From the NCBI GenBank assembly GCA_009829735.1, contig CM020619.1, forward strand, positions 29,476,063-29,540,062: a DNA stretch of 64,000 bases. Reading direction: 5' to 3'. Below, piece after piece: positions 1-10,119 of the stretch (position 1 is its first letter; the number at the start of each line of letters is the position of its first letter). A program made the position numbers and the translations under genes. The notes beneath the pieces were generated by a model. The model was not told the DNA's origin and did not search any database. It saw only the letters and a list, made by a program, of their open reading frames with translations. Source of the stretch: Pyropia yezoensis. Taxonomy: Eukaryota > Rhodophyta > Bangiophyceae > Bangiales > Bangiaceae.

Positions 1-522
1 CAGCCGCTGCTGCGGCTGCCGCTGCGGCTGCCGCTGCCGCCGCGAGGCCTGGGCGGTGCCGCCTCGCCGTGGGCGGCCCCGCCGCCGCTGCTCGGCGGTG
101 GTGGTGGCAGTGGTGGTGGTGGTGGGGGGGGTGGTGGTGGGACCCTCGCGCCGCTAGGGGAAACCGCCGTTGGCGGTGGCGGCGGCGGCGGCGGGATGGT
201 GCCCACCCTCAGCCCGTGGGGCCTTGGCGGCAGTGCGGGGGGGGGAGGTGGCGCCGGGGGGGAGGGCGCAGCCGCGTCGCCGCGCGCCGGCGGGGGCGCC
301 CCGCTGTCGCCGCCCCCGCCGCCCCCGACGGGCGTGCGGGATGTGTGCTACGACGCCCTCCGCTCCATGCGCCGCCGTGGTGGTGGAGAGGCTGGCGGGG
401 GGGGGGAGGGGGGGGACGGCACCGCCTCCACCGCCGCCGCCACCGCCACCGCCATCACCGCCGCTGCCAGCCACCGGCCGCCGCCGTTGTTGCGACCGCC
501 GCCTCCGCCGCTGCCGTCGGCG

Positions 523-569
<47 letters not shown>

Positions 570-2600
570 GCCGTTGCGGTCGCCGCCACCGACGGCGGTG
601 TCAATGGCGGTGATGACGGCAGCAGCTGGGGCGGCATCGGCGGCGGCGGGAACGGGGTCGGGGGCAGGGACCGCCCCGCGGGTGGGGAGCACCGCGGGGG
701 TGTCGCCCTCCACGTCGACGGAGTAAGTGTGGGTGATAGGGGGGGGGGGCAGACAGGGCCACCAACGGGAAGGGAAAGATGGGGAGGGAAGGGTTGGGGG
801 AGGAAGAGGGGGCTGTTGAGGGAGGGAGTGGGGGAGCGGAGGGTGAGGGTGAGGGACGGTCGCCCTGTGCGCCCTCTGCCGCGTCGGACTTTCGATGACG
901 CCGACGGCGGGTGGGAAGGGGGCCGGCGGACGCGGTGGGGGGGCGGGCGGCGCTCGTGGTGGGGACCCCTTGCCCCCGCGTGGGGGGGTCTGTGGATATA
1001 TTATGGGGCGCGACTCGAGAGAAGTGAGTGGATGGCGAGTGTCGACGGGCGTTCCCCGCGCGGCAGCGGTGGAGGTGGGGGAAGGACAAGAGTGGCTTCC
1101 GCAGGCCCTTTCCACATGGACCATGTTGCTCTTCCACACGCGGAGGTGGGGGGCGAGCGTGCCCTTGTTGTGGAAACGTAGTTCGAGGACCCGGACCCGG
1201 ACCTCAGTTCATGCCCACTCTCCGCACCACCATGACCTGAACCTCCTCCTCGTCACCACGCGCTGTGCGTCCACAGCGGGCTCTGACTATCGACCGGAAC
1301 CCATGATGCGCACAAAAAAAACCCACCAAAAACATAGGTGCAAAACCTGGGCCGAAACAACGTCGACGCCCTGGGAGGGCCACCCATCGTTCCAGGCCAC
1401 CCGCCACCACGCAAAGGCGTTTGAGCTGGACCATGGATGCGTACAGTACTGCCCAGAGGGGGGGGGTGCGCCGTCGCCTGACGGCGCGCCGCCGATCAGT
1501 GGCGGGCGGGGGACCACCGCCCCGCGCCGCCGCCGCCGCCCCCACCGCCGAAAATCACAAGCGGCGGCGCACGCAGAGTCCCTCGTGCGCGGGGGACCGC
1601 GCGCCCCGGCGGCATCCAGACGGGCCACGGAGGCGGGCGCCGCCGCGCCGCGGCGGCCCCCACCACCCACCCAGCCGTGTATACGTGACTGCCCGCCGCC
1701 ACCGCTGCCGGCCGCCATCTGCCATCCCCCGCCGCCACCCGCGGGCGTGGCCCGGCTGCCATCCCCCGGCACTCGCGGGCGGGGCCCGCCTGGTGTCCGC
1801 CGCCACCTGCACGGGCGAGGCATGGCACCCCCTCCGCCCCCCTTCCCCCCCCCCACACGCCACTGCGTCTTCCTTTCTTTTTTCGACGCCTACGTCGCAA
1901 CCGCACGGGCTTCCAGGTGCGCCCACCGCGCGACGGCGTAAGTATCCATGGATAGATGGGCTGGTTGCCGAGGCCGGGTGGATCCCCGCCGGAGGGAATG
2001 AGACGCACCTTGCCAGTGCGTCGGATACGCTGCGGCGGGGATCCCCCCCGTCGGCTGACACCGTTCAATACCGTACGCATTCGGCGTAGATACCTACACA
2101 CTTTTAGTCCCGGCCGGGCCGTGTCAGGAGCTCAAGCGTTAGAGCGAGGCCCCCCCGCCACCGCCCCCCCGCCTTACGGTGTGGTACGCAGCAGCGGGGA
2201 GAGTGACGGAAAGGGGGACGACCGCGGGGCCCTACGCGCCCCGCGCCGGGGAGCCTGCTCCCTGGCACCCACCCAGGGCTACCACCCCCAGGGCGACCAC
2301 CCCTAGCCGCCTTGCCCTCTGGCCCGCCCACGGCTCGCCGCCCCCCCGCCCCCCCTGCCGCGTGGGAGCGGCAGTGCGCGAGCAGCAGTGGGGCGGTCGG
2401 GGAGGGGGGGCGGCCAGCCGCCGCCGCTTTCTCCCTGCGGGGGGAGCCTCGCAGGGCGGGGAGGCGCGTCGGGCCCGTAGCACAATAAGACGGGGACCGC
2501 CCGCCCATCGACGGGGCAAGGGCGCAAAACTCAACCCCACCCGCATCTCAACGGCACCGACACAGGTCGCTTCTCTGGTCACCCGCCCCTCCCCCCCCCA
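1..2600. other. GC-extreme low-complexity stretch, no supported gene
   Basis: The stretch is dominated by GGT, GGC and CCG runs, including a pure CCG/GCC microsatellite near 523-566 and a GGTGGT block near 100-145. Long open frames exist on both strands and overlap each other. They encode only Pro/Ala/Arg/Gly-biased text, as expected when stop codons are rare at this base composition. I see no domain, signal peptide or conserved motif. The part after about 1980 is a diverged copy of the DNA upstream of the second secreted-repeat gene near 14390-14870, so it probably contains the promoter and leader of the gene starting at 2678. Confidence 0.6.
523..566. repeat. CCG/GCC trinucleotide microsatellite
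   Basis: An almost uninterrupted run of the GCC/CCG trinucleotide is visible here. It lies in a wider imperfect GCC-rich block and is not part of a recognisable gene. Confidence 0.85.
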
Positions 2601-2677
2601 CCCCCCCGCCGCCCCCCCCTCCGGTCAACCCACCTTCCCCTCCGCCCCCCTCCCCCCATCATCTACCAGCCTGCACC

Positions 2678-3340
2678 ATGAATTTTCGCGTGCTCGTCCT
2701 GGCCGTGGCGCTCAGCACCCTGGCGGCTGTCTCCGCCGTGGACGCCGCGATCTGCAACTTCTCGGACGCGTGCAATGGCAAGCACATTGAGGCCCACAAA
2801 GGCAACACCTTTACGGACAGCTGCAACAAGACGTACAAGGTCGTCGACAAGTGCCGCTTGGAGCGAGTGTGCCCCTACAAGGACGCGTGCAGCGGCAAGC
2901 TCATCGTGGTGTCGCCGGGCAAGCGGTTCACAGACAGCTGCAAGAAGACGTACAGCGTCAACCGCGAGTGCCTCGTGCGGCGGGTGTGCCCGTACAAGGA
3001 CGCGTGCAACGGCAAGCGCATCGTGGTGGTGCCGGGCAAGCGGTTCACAGACAGCTGCAAGAAGACATACAAGGTCGACCGCGAGTGCCGCGTGAAGCGG
3101 GTGTGCCGTTTCAAGGACGCGTGCAACGGCAAGCGCATCGTGACGGCGCCGGGAAAAGTGTTCACGGACAGCTGCCACGAGTCGTTCAAGGTCGACCGCG
3201 AGTGCCGCGTGAAGCGGGTGTGCACCTACTCCGACGCGTGCAACAGCAAGCGCATCGTCGCGGCGCCGGGCAAGACGTTTGTTGATAGTTGCGGCAATAA
3301 GTACGTTGTCGAGAGCACCTGCAAGCTCCACCGCGTCTGA
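2678..3340 (+). CDS. Secreted cysteine-rich protein with five 39-residue repeats
   Basis: The 220-residue product starts at an ATG in a good context (CACCATGAA) after a C/T-rich leader. Residues 1 to about 23 form a classic signal peptide: a short basic start, then a Leu/Val/Ala core ending AVSAVDA. The rest is exactly five tandem repeats of 39 residues (25 + 5x39 = 220). Each repeat has four cysteines in the spacing C-x5-C-x16-C-x9-C-x5, with the skeleton CxxxDACxxK, GxxFxDSC, Y/FxV and C-x3-RV. Four cysteines per repeat suggest two disulfides per unit and an extracellular, cell-wall or vacuolar location; that is inference. I do not recognise the family. A paralogue with three repeats lies at 14870-15298. 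Repeats 2-4 resemble each other most, which points to expansion inside the gene. No intron is needed. Confidence 0.88.
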   Translation: MNFRVLVLAVALSTLAAVSAVDAAICNFSDACNGKHIEAHKGNTFTDSCNKTYKVVDKCRLERVCPYKDACSGKLIVVSPGKRFTDSCKKTYSVNRECLVRRVCPYKDACNGKRIVVVPGKRFTDSCKKTYKVDRECRVKRVCRFKDACNGKRIVTAPGKVFTDSCHESFKVDRECRVKRVCTYSDACNSKRIVAAPGKTFVDSCGNKYVVESTCKLHRV

Positions 3341-3440
3341 GTGCGGTGCTCGCCGCATGCGACGGCAGGGCATGGGGCCACGCACACGTAGGACGCCATC
3401 CGCGCTAGCTACGACACAGTTTCCCCTGGCGCCCACGGCC

Positions 3441-3974
3441 TAGCCACGGCGCCAGCGCAGTGGGGTCTAAAGAGGGACCACCGATTTCTTGCATTCCGGG
3501 TGTTTTCCTCTTGCGCAGCATTTCGCAACCCCTTCTCAGTGCTTGAAGAACGTCGATTTTGAGGACTAAATTTGCTTTACGCTTCCAGATGCAAGTCGCA
3601 CAAGCTCGCATGGATGGTGCTTGTCTGCGCCGGAAGCGCACGACCCTCAGCTTCCTTGTGGTATCGACAGAACAACTTGCGAGCTTGTGAAGCGCTCCCT
3701 GAAGAGGGAATGGAAAAAGTTACATCTGGGATCTGTTCTGCACAGCAAGCACTGCACCCACAAGCAACGAACGATGCAGGTCTGTATCCCACCGCAGGGC
3801 GCCCCCAGAGCAGGAACCAAAATCTCCCAGTATTCCGTTTGGAACTGCGACCAGTCATATGTTCTCAATCGTGACAGCGGAGTCATCCGGGCCGTTCTAT
3901 TGGACACTAGCGGAGAAAGAGTAAGGATCAGTCACGGGAGATTTTTCGCTCGTGCCGAAGAGCACGGCCGACCT
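3441..3974. other. Intergenic stretch, nothing recognised
   Basis: This is the 3' flank of the secreted-repeat gene. The first 60-100 bases after the stop codon are similar to the 3' flank of the paralogue at 15299-15420. The remainder has only short overlapping frames without recognisable products. It ends at the left terminal repeat of the miniature element at 3975. Confidence 0.5.
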
Positions 3975-4623
3975 GCGCAGCACTGCTTATCGCCTGTCAA
4001 AGTTTTCTTGCTTTTTTGGGAAATTCTCGAGCAAAAATCTGCATAAAACTTGCATCGACCCCCCCTCAAGGCATCATAGACACCGCTTTTACCCCCGTTT
4101 CTTGCTTTCTGCCCATAACAGCTCGGGCGATTGGTGGTCGCCACCTCCCTTGATATGAACGGAAGCGCTCGGGGCAGGAGAGCACTCTCGTGAAGCGCAA
4201 AGAAGCGACCGACCATCGCTACGCTTGGGAGCAATGTTTAAACAAACGCGTTTAAAAACCGCGCAATCTCTCGCACTGGTTAAGCAAAAACCTGCGCGAC
4301 GACAGCTTTCGAGGGTCTGCACGGAAAAATCTCTCCGCCTTGCTCGACATCTACAACGTGAATTCTGACCAATGGAACGCTCCGTCCAGCAAACAGCAGC
4401 GCCACCGCTGTTGTCATTGGTTGACAGAACACCGACAGCGGCCGTCGTGTCGGTCATCCTGGGGGAGATTCTTTGGCCTCAGCCCATCCCCTCGATCAGA
4501 AAAGCAAAACTCTGCTCCAGCCGTTCATTTTCGTGCTCGAGCAGAGCAAGAATTTGCACAACGAAGCACGAGATCTGGCCAAAATCGGGCTTGTATTTTG
4601 ACAGGGGATAAGCACTGCTGCGC
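3975..4623. mobile_element. PIF/Harbinger-type miniature element (non-autonomous)
   Basis: The 649-bp element has imperfect terminal inverted repeats. The left end reads GCGCAGCACTGCTTATC followed by GCCTGTCAAA. The right end, reverse-complemented, reads GCGCAGCAGTGCTTATC followed by CCCTGTCAAA. Positions 3975-4496 match, inverted, the right part of the large element at 28729-29255. Positions 4496-4623 match, inverted, its left end (22329-22343 plus 22983-23095). It is therefore an internal-deletion derivative of that element, with both coding genes removed. I could not define a clear target-site duplication. An hAT element sits immediately to its right. Confidence 0.85.
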
Positions 4624-4629
4624 CGGCTG

Positions 4630-5279
4630 CAGGGTTGAGAGGTAATGATTATCATGTAAAAATTATTGAGTAAATTATCGCGAAAAGAAACGATCACGAG
4701 GCTGCGTGTGCAATTATCAAACGGTCGACTACGTGTCCCTGGATCCGTGTGAGCCCTCCGTTGAGCAATCGTGCTCGACGGGAAAGACGCGATAGCCATG
4801 AACGCGACCACCGTGGCGGCGACAGTCACCTGTGACAGTCCTGTCCCCCACTCGAAGGTACTTCGCAGCAAAGGCGAGAAAATGCCTCTCAGGTACATGG
4901 TCGCCACCGATGTTGGCGTCCTTTCCACCGCCGACGTTGTCCCGCGCATCGACGGCCACATCGGCGAACAGGCTGCACTCCGCGCGAGGGCGGCGAGGCC
5001 CGACGCCGTGCGCGTAGCAACCTCCCTGAAGGCGATGGGCCCGTCATCGGCTGGGAAAAAGGGCGGTACGTTGGTGCGACTGTCGGGAGAGCGGTCGCAG
5101 TCACCATCAGGCGGCTCATCCTCGTCACCACGGACAAGGTCAGCCATATCCAGTCGGCCTGTGCTTCAGTATTGGAACACGTGTCAAGAAACGTGGCGAT
5201 AGTTATCATTTGATAATTTTTGATCATTATCGCATAAATTTACTAACGATCGATGGTTTCTTGAATTGTAACAACCCTG
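4630..5279. mobile_element. hAT-type miniature element, copy 1, with perfect 8-bp duplication
   Basis: The 650-bp element starts CAGGGTTGA and ends CAACCCTG, a typical hAT terminal inverted repeat. It is flanked by a perfect 8-bp direct repeat GCCGGCTG at 4622-4629 and 5280-5287, the expected hAT duplication length. The subterminal 60-70 bases at both ends are strikingly AT-rich (TAATGATTATCATG, GATAATTTTTGATC), while the core is GC-rich. A second copy lies inverted at 37774-38328 and shares both ends and subterminal blocks. No transposase is encoded; a minus-strand open frame that crosses the left border is not credible. Confidence 0.9.
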
Positions 5280-5287
5280 GCCGGCTG

Positions 5288-5833
5288 CCGCCCTCTCGCC
5301 ATGTGTCGCGCGGCGGGACCACTGGACTCAGTCGAGGAGTTGAATAATTACTGTCAGCAGCAGGTCCAGACCTGTACTGCCAGCAGCGGCGTACTGTACA
5401 GCCGTGTACTGTGTGGAAGCACGGCCCTGCCTCCTTGCGGTGCGTACATAAGGTAGCGCGCTGTCCCACACCCCCCTACGCCACTGTCGACGACTGCTGT
5501 TCTCCCTGTGTTCGTTTACTTTTGTATCCCAGATTAGTCGGCATCGGGATGTGCGCATACCAACCTACTCTCTAGCACCCGCACGCGACTCGTGGGTCTG
5601 GCATTCGCTCTCGCGGTCCCCGCCGGTTTCCACTCAGGCGACCCTCGACGTCCTGCACCAGACGCCACTCGCGCCTACCGGGCGAAAAGGGGTACAGGAT
5701 ATACCCCTTGACGCCACCAACTGCAGCTGCTGTCGCCGTCGCCGCCAATTCTCCCTGGCAACCGCCCCCTGCCCCTCTTCCCGTCCGCCCGTCGCCCCAC
5801 GAATTGGCGGCGTTACCCCGCTACCGTGACATC
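5288..5833. other. Leader/promoter region of the large gene ending at 9085
   Basis: No separate gene is supported here. The segment just before the large gene is rich in C/T and CCN, like the leaders of the other genes in the window. I could not place a TATA box or a transcription start. Confidence 0.4.
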
Positions 5834-8800
5834 ATGCCCCTGCACCGATGCGACAGTGCCCCAGCTCTGCCGACGACTGCCGCCCCCCCCACGCCCCCCC
5901 TTCCCCTCAGCGCCGTCGACCGCGTAGCGACCATGGCCCGCGACGGTGCCCTGGACATCCTGCGCTGCGGCGAGGTGGATTTGGGCGCCGCCGAGGCCGC
6001 CGCCGACATGGGCGGCGCCCACAGCAGCCTGGTCCGGTGGGTGGAGAGCCCTCTCCGGGCGCCTGCGCTGGTCGTTTACACCCTCGCCGCCAACGCTGGG
6101 GTGTTGGACGGAGAGGCGGTGGGGGGCAAGGGCGCGCCCCCAGCCGCCGCCGTCGCGGCGCTCCGGCGGTCAGGGGAGTGGCACAACCTGGTTGCCTACC
6201 CAGACGTGCGCCCGGCGGTGGGCTACGTGTGTCAGGTCCTGTCGGTAGCGACGCTGGCGGCCGCGGCGACGGGCGACCGGTGCCGAAGCCGTGGCGTCGA
6301 GTGGTTCCTGTTGGCACAGGTCGCGACCGGCGGGCGGCTGCCGGGAGTGCCCGCGGGCGCCACGCTACCGCCCGTGCCGCTGTCGCTGTCGCAGGTGGGG
6401 CTGACCCGCGCGCCAGCGGTGCCCGTGGTAAGCGGCCGCGCGTCAGAGGCTGGCGCCCTGTGGGTGACCCCCACCGATGCCGTGCGGCCGTGGCAGGCCG
6501 TCCCCCTGGCGGGCCGCCCGTGGGGCATCCGGGGCGTGGGCGTGTGGGGGCCCCTCCTCGAGGTGCGGTGCCCCGCGTCGGTGCTGCAGCTGCTCATGGT
6601 CGACGACCCGGCGGCGGGCGCTTCGTCGCCAGTGGTGGGCATGGCCGCCCGCCGGCTGGTGCCGCATGCAGACTACTTGGCCACCGCTGCGCGGGGCGTA
6701 CGTGGGGGGATGGGTGTGTCGCTGCTGCGCCTCCACTTGGCCGACGTGCGGGCGGTGGTGGCCAACGAGGCGGCCGCTTCCGTGGCGCCCGACAGCCCGA
6801 TATGGCTGACGGGTGTCGACCGGGCGATCCTGCACTACTGCCGAGATGACCTGCTCGCGTGGGTGCGGGAGGGTGCGTGGGCCCCCGGCGCCCGGGCTGC
6901 GTCCTTTACCCGCCTGGTGCGCCACGCACAGAGTGCCTACCTCGCGGCGGTGGGCACTACGTTTGCGGCCGCGCGCATTACCGACGGCATCGAGGTGGCG
7001 GGGTACGGTGCTAAGCTCCGGCTGGCGGTGGGCGGCACCTTTTTGCGGATGGCCCGCCGCCTGCGTCGTGGGGACCCGCCGGCGACCCTGCTGGCGCTTC
7101 TCCAAGAGGAAGAGCCCCGCTGCCTCGCAGAGGTCTTTCCCATTGTCCAGGTGGACCCGTGCGTGGCAGACCACCAGCAGGGGTCTACGCCGCCGGAAGT
7201 GGGGGGCACCGGCTGCGGCGCAACCGACGCGGGTGCGCCGGCGGCGGCGGCAGGAGGGCAGAACACTCTCGGCTTTGGGTGGGGCCCCGAGTGGCCCACC
7301 CCGTCCCACGGCAGCAGTCGCGACGAGGTGGTTTGCACCGAGCCGAGGAACGCCGACGGCGGTATGGAGCCAGATGTGGACGCCACTGTGTCGGTCATGG
7401 ACGTGGGCTTAGCCCGCATGCTCTCCAGCCGCCCTGACAAGGTGGTTTGGGTGCGGGAGCAGCGCGGGGGCTACTGGCGCTGCCTCCTGCCGTGGCTGCT
7501 CGAGGTGGACCGCACGTACGGTCTGACGCTCGCTGACGACTCGTCGTGCAGCCTGAGGGTGCGTGACAAGACGGCCCCGAGCCTGCCAACGGCGGGAGTA
7601 AGCTCGTACCAGCAGCTCCACATTGCGATTGACAGCAGCCTCCGGAGGGACCTCATCCGCGTGACCGAGGCCACCCAGATGATGCCCGCCTCCTGGTGTG
7701 ACCCAGACGTGCGAGCGTCGCTTCTATTGCTCCTGGCGGGCGCGCGTGGGCTGATCGGCCGCCCTTCGTTTTCACCCTGCCTTTGGCGGTTGGTCGCCCT
7801 GCTGCGGGACGTCCTGTTCCATCGTGGCCGTTCCACAACTGCCGAGTCGGTGGCCGCAGCCGCTCCGTCCTCTGTGCCAGACGGCGCTTCCTCCCTGCGC
7901 TCAGCGGAGCTCGGCAGGGGATGTTCGTCCCCGCGCACATCGACTGTGGCGCTTATGGCGACGTTGCACCTGCCCTCGGAGATCCACTGTGTCGGCGTCG
8001 TTCCGCCATCCGGCACGCCCCCGCGGCACGGCTGGATTGGCATTCGGTGGCACGAGGAGGCGCTCGCCGTCGCCCCCGGCACCCTCACCCGCAACGTCCT
8101 GCACGCGGACCACCCGTACGTTCTGGCCAACTCCGACACCTTTCATCTGCACACGGTAGATGCCGCCGAGGCGGCGGGCACAGACACGTGGGTGGTGGGC
8201 GCCGTCACGCCCGTGTCGGTGCTGGCACGGCCGCCCGGCGCCATCTACCCGCGTGCAGACGTCCCCCACATTGCCGACGGCGCGTTGACGCTCGAGGCGG
8301 TGTGGATGGCGGCCGAGCGCGCCCTGTGCATTAAGCGGCTGGATGTTGTCTGGACAGCCACTGGAGGCGTTCTTCCCGCGCTGGTGCTCAAGGACGTGGC
8401 CTCCCGGCTCCGGACGCTGTGCGCGCACATCCCGGGGGTTTCCATTCTTGGCAATGGCTTCACCCCCCCGCCTGCGCTGGCAGCTCCCGACCGCGAGTAC
8501 TTTGCACGCCGCCGCCACGCGGCGCGGGTGTGGAGCCAGGATGCGCTACGGCTGCTGCTGGGGCGGGTGCAGCCGCGGCTGGCTGCGGAACTGGGCCTTC
8601 CCCCGCCACCTGCCGGGTCCAGCTACCTGGCAGCCGCCACCGCAGACTGCATCGTCCTGTACGCGCACCTCAAGTGGGGGATGCCCGTCTCCACCTCTGC
8701 AGACGCGGGCTGGCCAGCCCGCACGCCGCCCGCGACGGCCGCGGCCAATGGTCATGGCGGCGGTGGTGGCGGCGGCGGGGGTGGCGGCGGGGCTGGGCCT

Positions 8801-9085
8801 GGAGCCTTTTTTATGCCGCAGCGGCTGCTCCTGCCTGCCACCACCGCGCTCCGGGTGGTGGGCACGGACACGGTCGAGGTGGCGGTGGACGGGGAGAATA
8901 AGCTGGTCCTGTGCCGCTGTACGGTGGCCCTGGACGCTGCGCCCACCGGCGGCGGGGGGCAGACCATGGCCTACTTCCACGCCGTGGGCGGGGCAACGTA
9001 CGAGCGCATCGCTACGGGGACGGTGACGGACGCGGCGTTTTACGCGTGTGGCCGGCGGGTCGCGCTGGGGGCGCTGCCGACCTAG
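5834..9085 (+). CDS. Large protein of unknown function (about 1083 aa)
   Basis: This is the longest credible gene in the window. It is an uninterrupted frame with strongly GC-biased third positions and a mixed, non-repetitive amino-acid composition, unlike the shadow frames. The frame is open from about 5708, but the first ATG is at 5834. A second ATG at 5933 has a stronger context (ACCATGG) and would give 1050 residues. I see no signal peptide or clear membrane segment. Tryptophan- and cysteine-containing stretches alternate with Ala/Gly/Pro-rich linkers, and there is a run of about twelve glycines near the C terminus (about 8757-8800). I recognise no domain. The SRPBCC-domain gene follows about 500 bp downstream on the same strand; a functional link is not shown. 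Confidence 0.75.
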   Translation: MPLHRCDSAPALPTTAAPPTPPLPLSAVDRVATMARDGALDILRCGEVDLGAAEAAADMGGAHSSLVRWVESPLRAPALVVYTLAANAGVLDGEAVGGKGAPPAAAVAALRRSGEWHNLVAYPDVRPAVGYVCQVLSVATLAAAATGDRCRSRGVEWFLLAQVATGGRLPGVPAGATLPPVPLSLSQVGLTRAPAVPVVSGRASEAGALWVTPTDAVRPWQAVPLAGRPWGIRGVGVWGPLLEVRCPASVLQLLMVDDPAAGASSPVVGMAARRLVPHADYLATAARGVRGGMGVSLLRLHLADVRAVVANEAAASVAPDSPIWLTGVDRAILHYCRDDLLAWVREGAWAPGARAASFTRLVRHAQSAYLAAVGTTFAAARITDGIEVAGYGAKLRLAVGGTFLRMARRLRRGDPPATLLALLQEEEPRCLAEVFPIVQVDPCVADHQQGSTPPEVGGTGCGATDAGAPAAAAGGQNTLGFGWGPEWPTPSHGSSRDEVVCTEPRNADGGMEPDVDATVSVMDVGLARMLSSRPDKVVWVREQRGGYWRCLLPWLLEVDRTYGLTLADDSSCSLRVRDKTAPSLPTAGVSSYQQLHIAIDSSLRRDLIRVTEATQMMPASWCDPDVRASLLLLLAGARGLIGRPSFSPCLWRLVALLRDVLFHRGRSTTAESVAAAAPSSVPDGASSLRSAELGRGCSSPRTSTVALMATLHLPSEIHCVGVVPPSGTPPRHGWIGIRWHEEALAVAPGTLTRNVLHADHPYVLANSDTFHLHTVDAAEAAGTDTWVVGAVTPVSVLARPPGAIYPRADVPHIADGALTLEAVWMAAERALCIKRLDVVWTATGGVLPALVLKDVASRLRTLCAHIPGVSILGNGFTPPPALAAPDREYFARRRHAARVWSQDALRLLLGRVQPRLAAELGLPPPPAGSSYLAAATADCIVLYAHLKWGMPVSTSADAGWPARTPPATAAANGHGGGGGGGGGGGGAGPGAFFMPQRLLLPATTALRVVGTDTVEVAVDGENKLVLCRCTVALDAAPTGGGGQTMAYFHAVGGATYERIATGTVTDAAFYACGRRVALGALPT

Positions 9086-9591
9086 GTACCGCGGTCGCCG
9101 GTCTGCAGATGCGGACCGACGCGGCGGGGCGGCCACCTCAGCGCTCTTGAGGGCGGGTGCCGCTGGCGGGCGTCGCCTCGAGGGTGGCGAGTGGCGTGGG
9201 GATATTGGTGGGCGACGGGCGCGGCGCCCTTCTCCCCCCGCTCCCCCGCACCTATTTGGTCAGGAGGGGGAAGAAGAGGATGCACCACCACCACCACCGG
9301 TGTCAACACTTTTTTCATCGCTGAGAGCCTGGTCCTTCCAGCCCTGCGCCTTTCTTTTCCATCTCTGCCGTGCCCCACCGTCGTCACTCCCTCGCTTCGT
9401 CAACCACCGCCACCTCTGCGTCGCACGGCCTTCCCTTCTACTGAGGCGCACAGCCTCCACGGCCACACCCCGGCCCGTCCAGCCCATTTTGCCGCACTCT
9501 GTCACCTCTGCTCGGCACTCCCACCGTCTCGTCCCCCTTCCTCCGCCCTTCCCCTTCCGGTTCCTCCCTTTCGACCCTACTTGCCGTCGCC

Positions 9592-10119
9592 ATGTACGGA
9601 ATCGCGCACACGGAGGTCATTGACCTCCCCCACATGCAGGCCACGCCCATTCTCTTTGACTTCAAGAACGTGTGGAAGATTCACCCGCTGGTGGAACGAG
9701 TGGACTTTCTCACCCCCGGCGCAGAGGGCGACCATGGCGTCGGCGCGGCGCGAGTGTGCAACTTTTACGACGGCGCGGGGAGCGTCAAGGAGACGATCAT
9801 TGAGGAGATGCCCACCTCCTTTACCGTTGCGATGAGTGACATGAGCCTGCTGTTCAAGACGGGCACCGCCAAGCTCACCGTCGCCCCCGTGCGGGGGGGT
9901 GCTGCGTCGCGGGTGTCGCTGGAAATGCTGGTGGAGCCCAAGTTTGGGTTGCTCGGCGTGCTGATGACCAGGTGGATGATTGCGCCCAAGCTCCCCGGCG
10001 CCGTCAAGGGCCTCGCCAACGGCATGCTCGTGCACGGCCACGACCCGACGGTGCTGGTGTCCAAGGGTGGCCGCACCTATCGGGGGACTGAGGCTAACCC
10101 CACGTGGGTGACCGTCTGA
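9592..10119 (+). CDS. SRPBCC-superfamily (polyketide cyclase/START-like) protein
   Basis: The 175-residue product resembles the SRPBCC (Bet v 1-like, polyketide cyclase/dehydrase) fold. It has an N-terminal strand and helix (VWKIHPLVERVDFL, about residues 24-37), a GVGAARVCNFYDGAG segment followed by VKETIIE (about 48-68) that matches the cup-forming sheet typical of these proteins, a central strand pair (FTVAMSDM, about 74-81), and a long C-terminal helix (LMTRWMIAPKLPGAVKGL). Members bind hydrophobic ligands in a central cavity, and many have no known substrate. The start is an ATG in GCCATGT context after a long CT-rich leader. No signal peptide is seen, so the protein is probably cytosolic or nuclear. 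The function is only superfamily-level. Confidence 0.72.
   Translation: MYGIAHTEVIDLPHMQATPILFDFKNVWKIHPLVERVDFLTPGAEGDHGVGAARVCNFYDGAGSVKETIIEEMPTSFTVAMSDMSLLFKTGTAKLTVAPVRGGAASRVSLEMLVEPKFGLLGVLMTRWMIAPKLPGAVKGLANGMLVHGHDPTVLVSKGGRTYRGTEANPTWVTV

Noticed and set aside
69-1941. Long overlapping open frames in the first 2 kb
   Set aside because: They arise from GGT/GGC/CCG low-complexity DNA, are open on both strands at once, and encode only biased residues.
4479-5147. 222-codon minus-strand frame across the hAT element
   Set aside because: It crosses the border between two mobile elements and shows no domain, so it is not a transposase.
5834-9085. Distant homology between the two large orphan proteins (ending at 9085 and spanning 20080-22173)
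   Set aside because: A few similar patterns near the C termini (an LCR motif, a late Gly-Ala end) did not extend to a convincing alignment.
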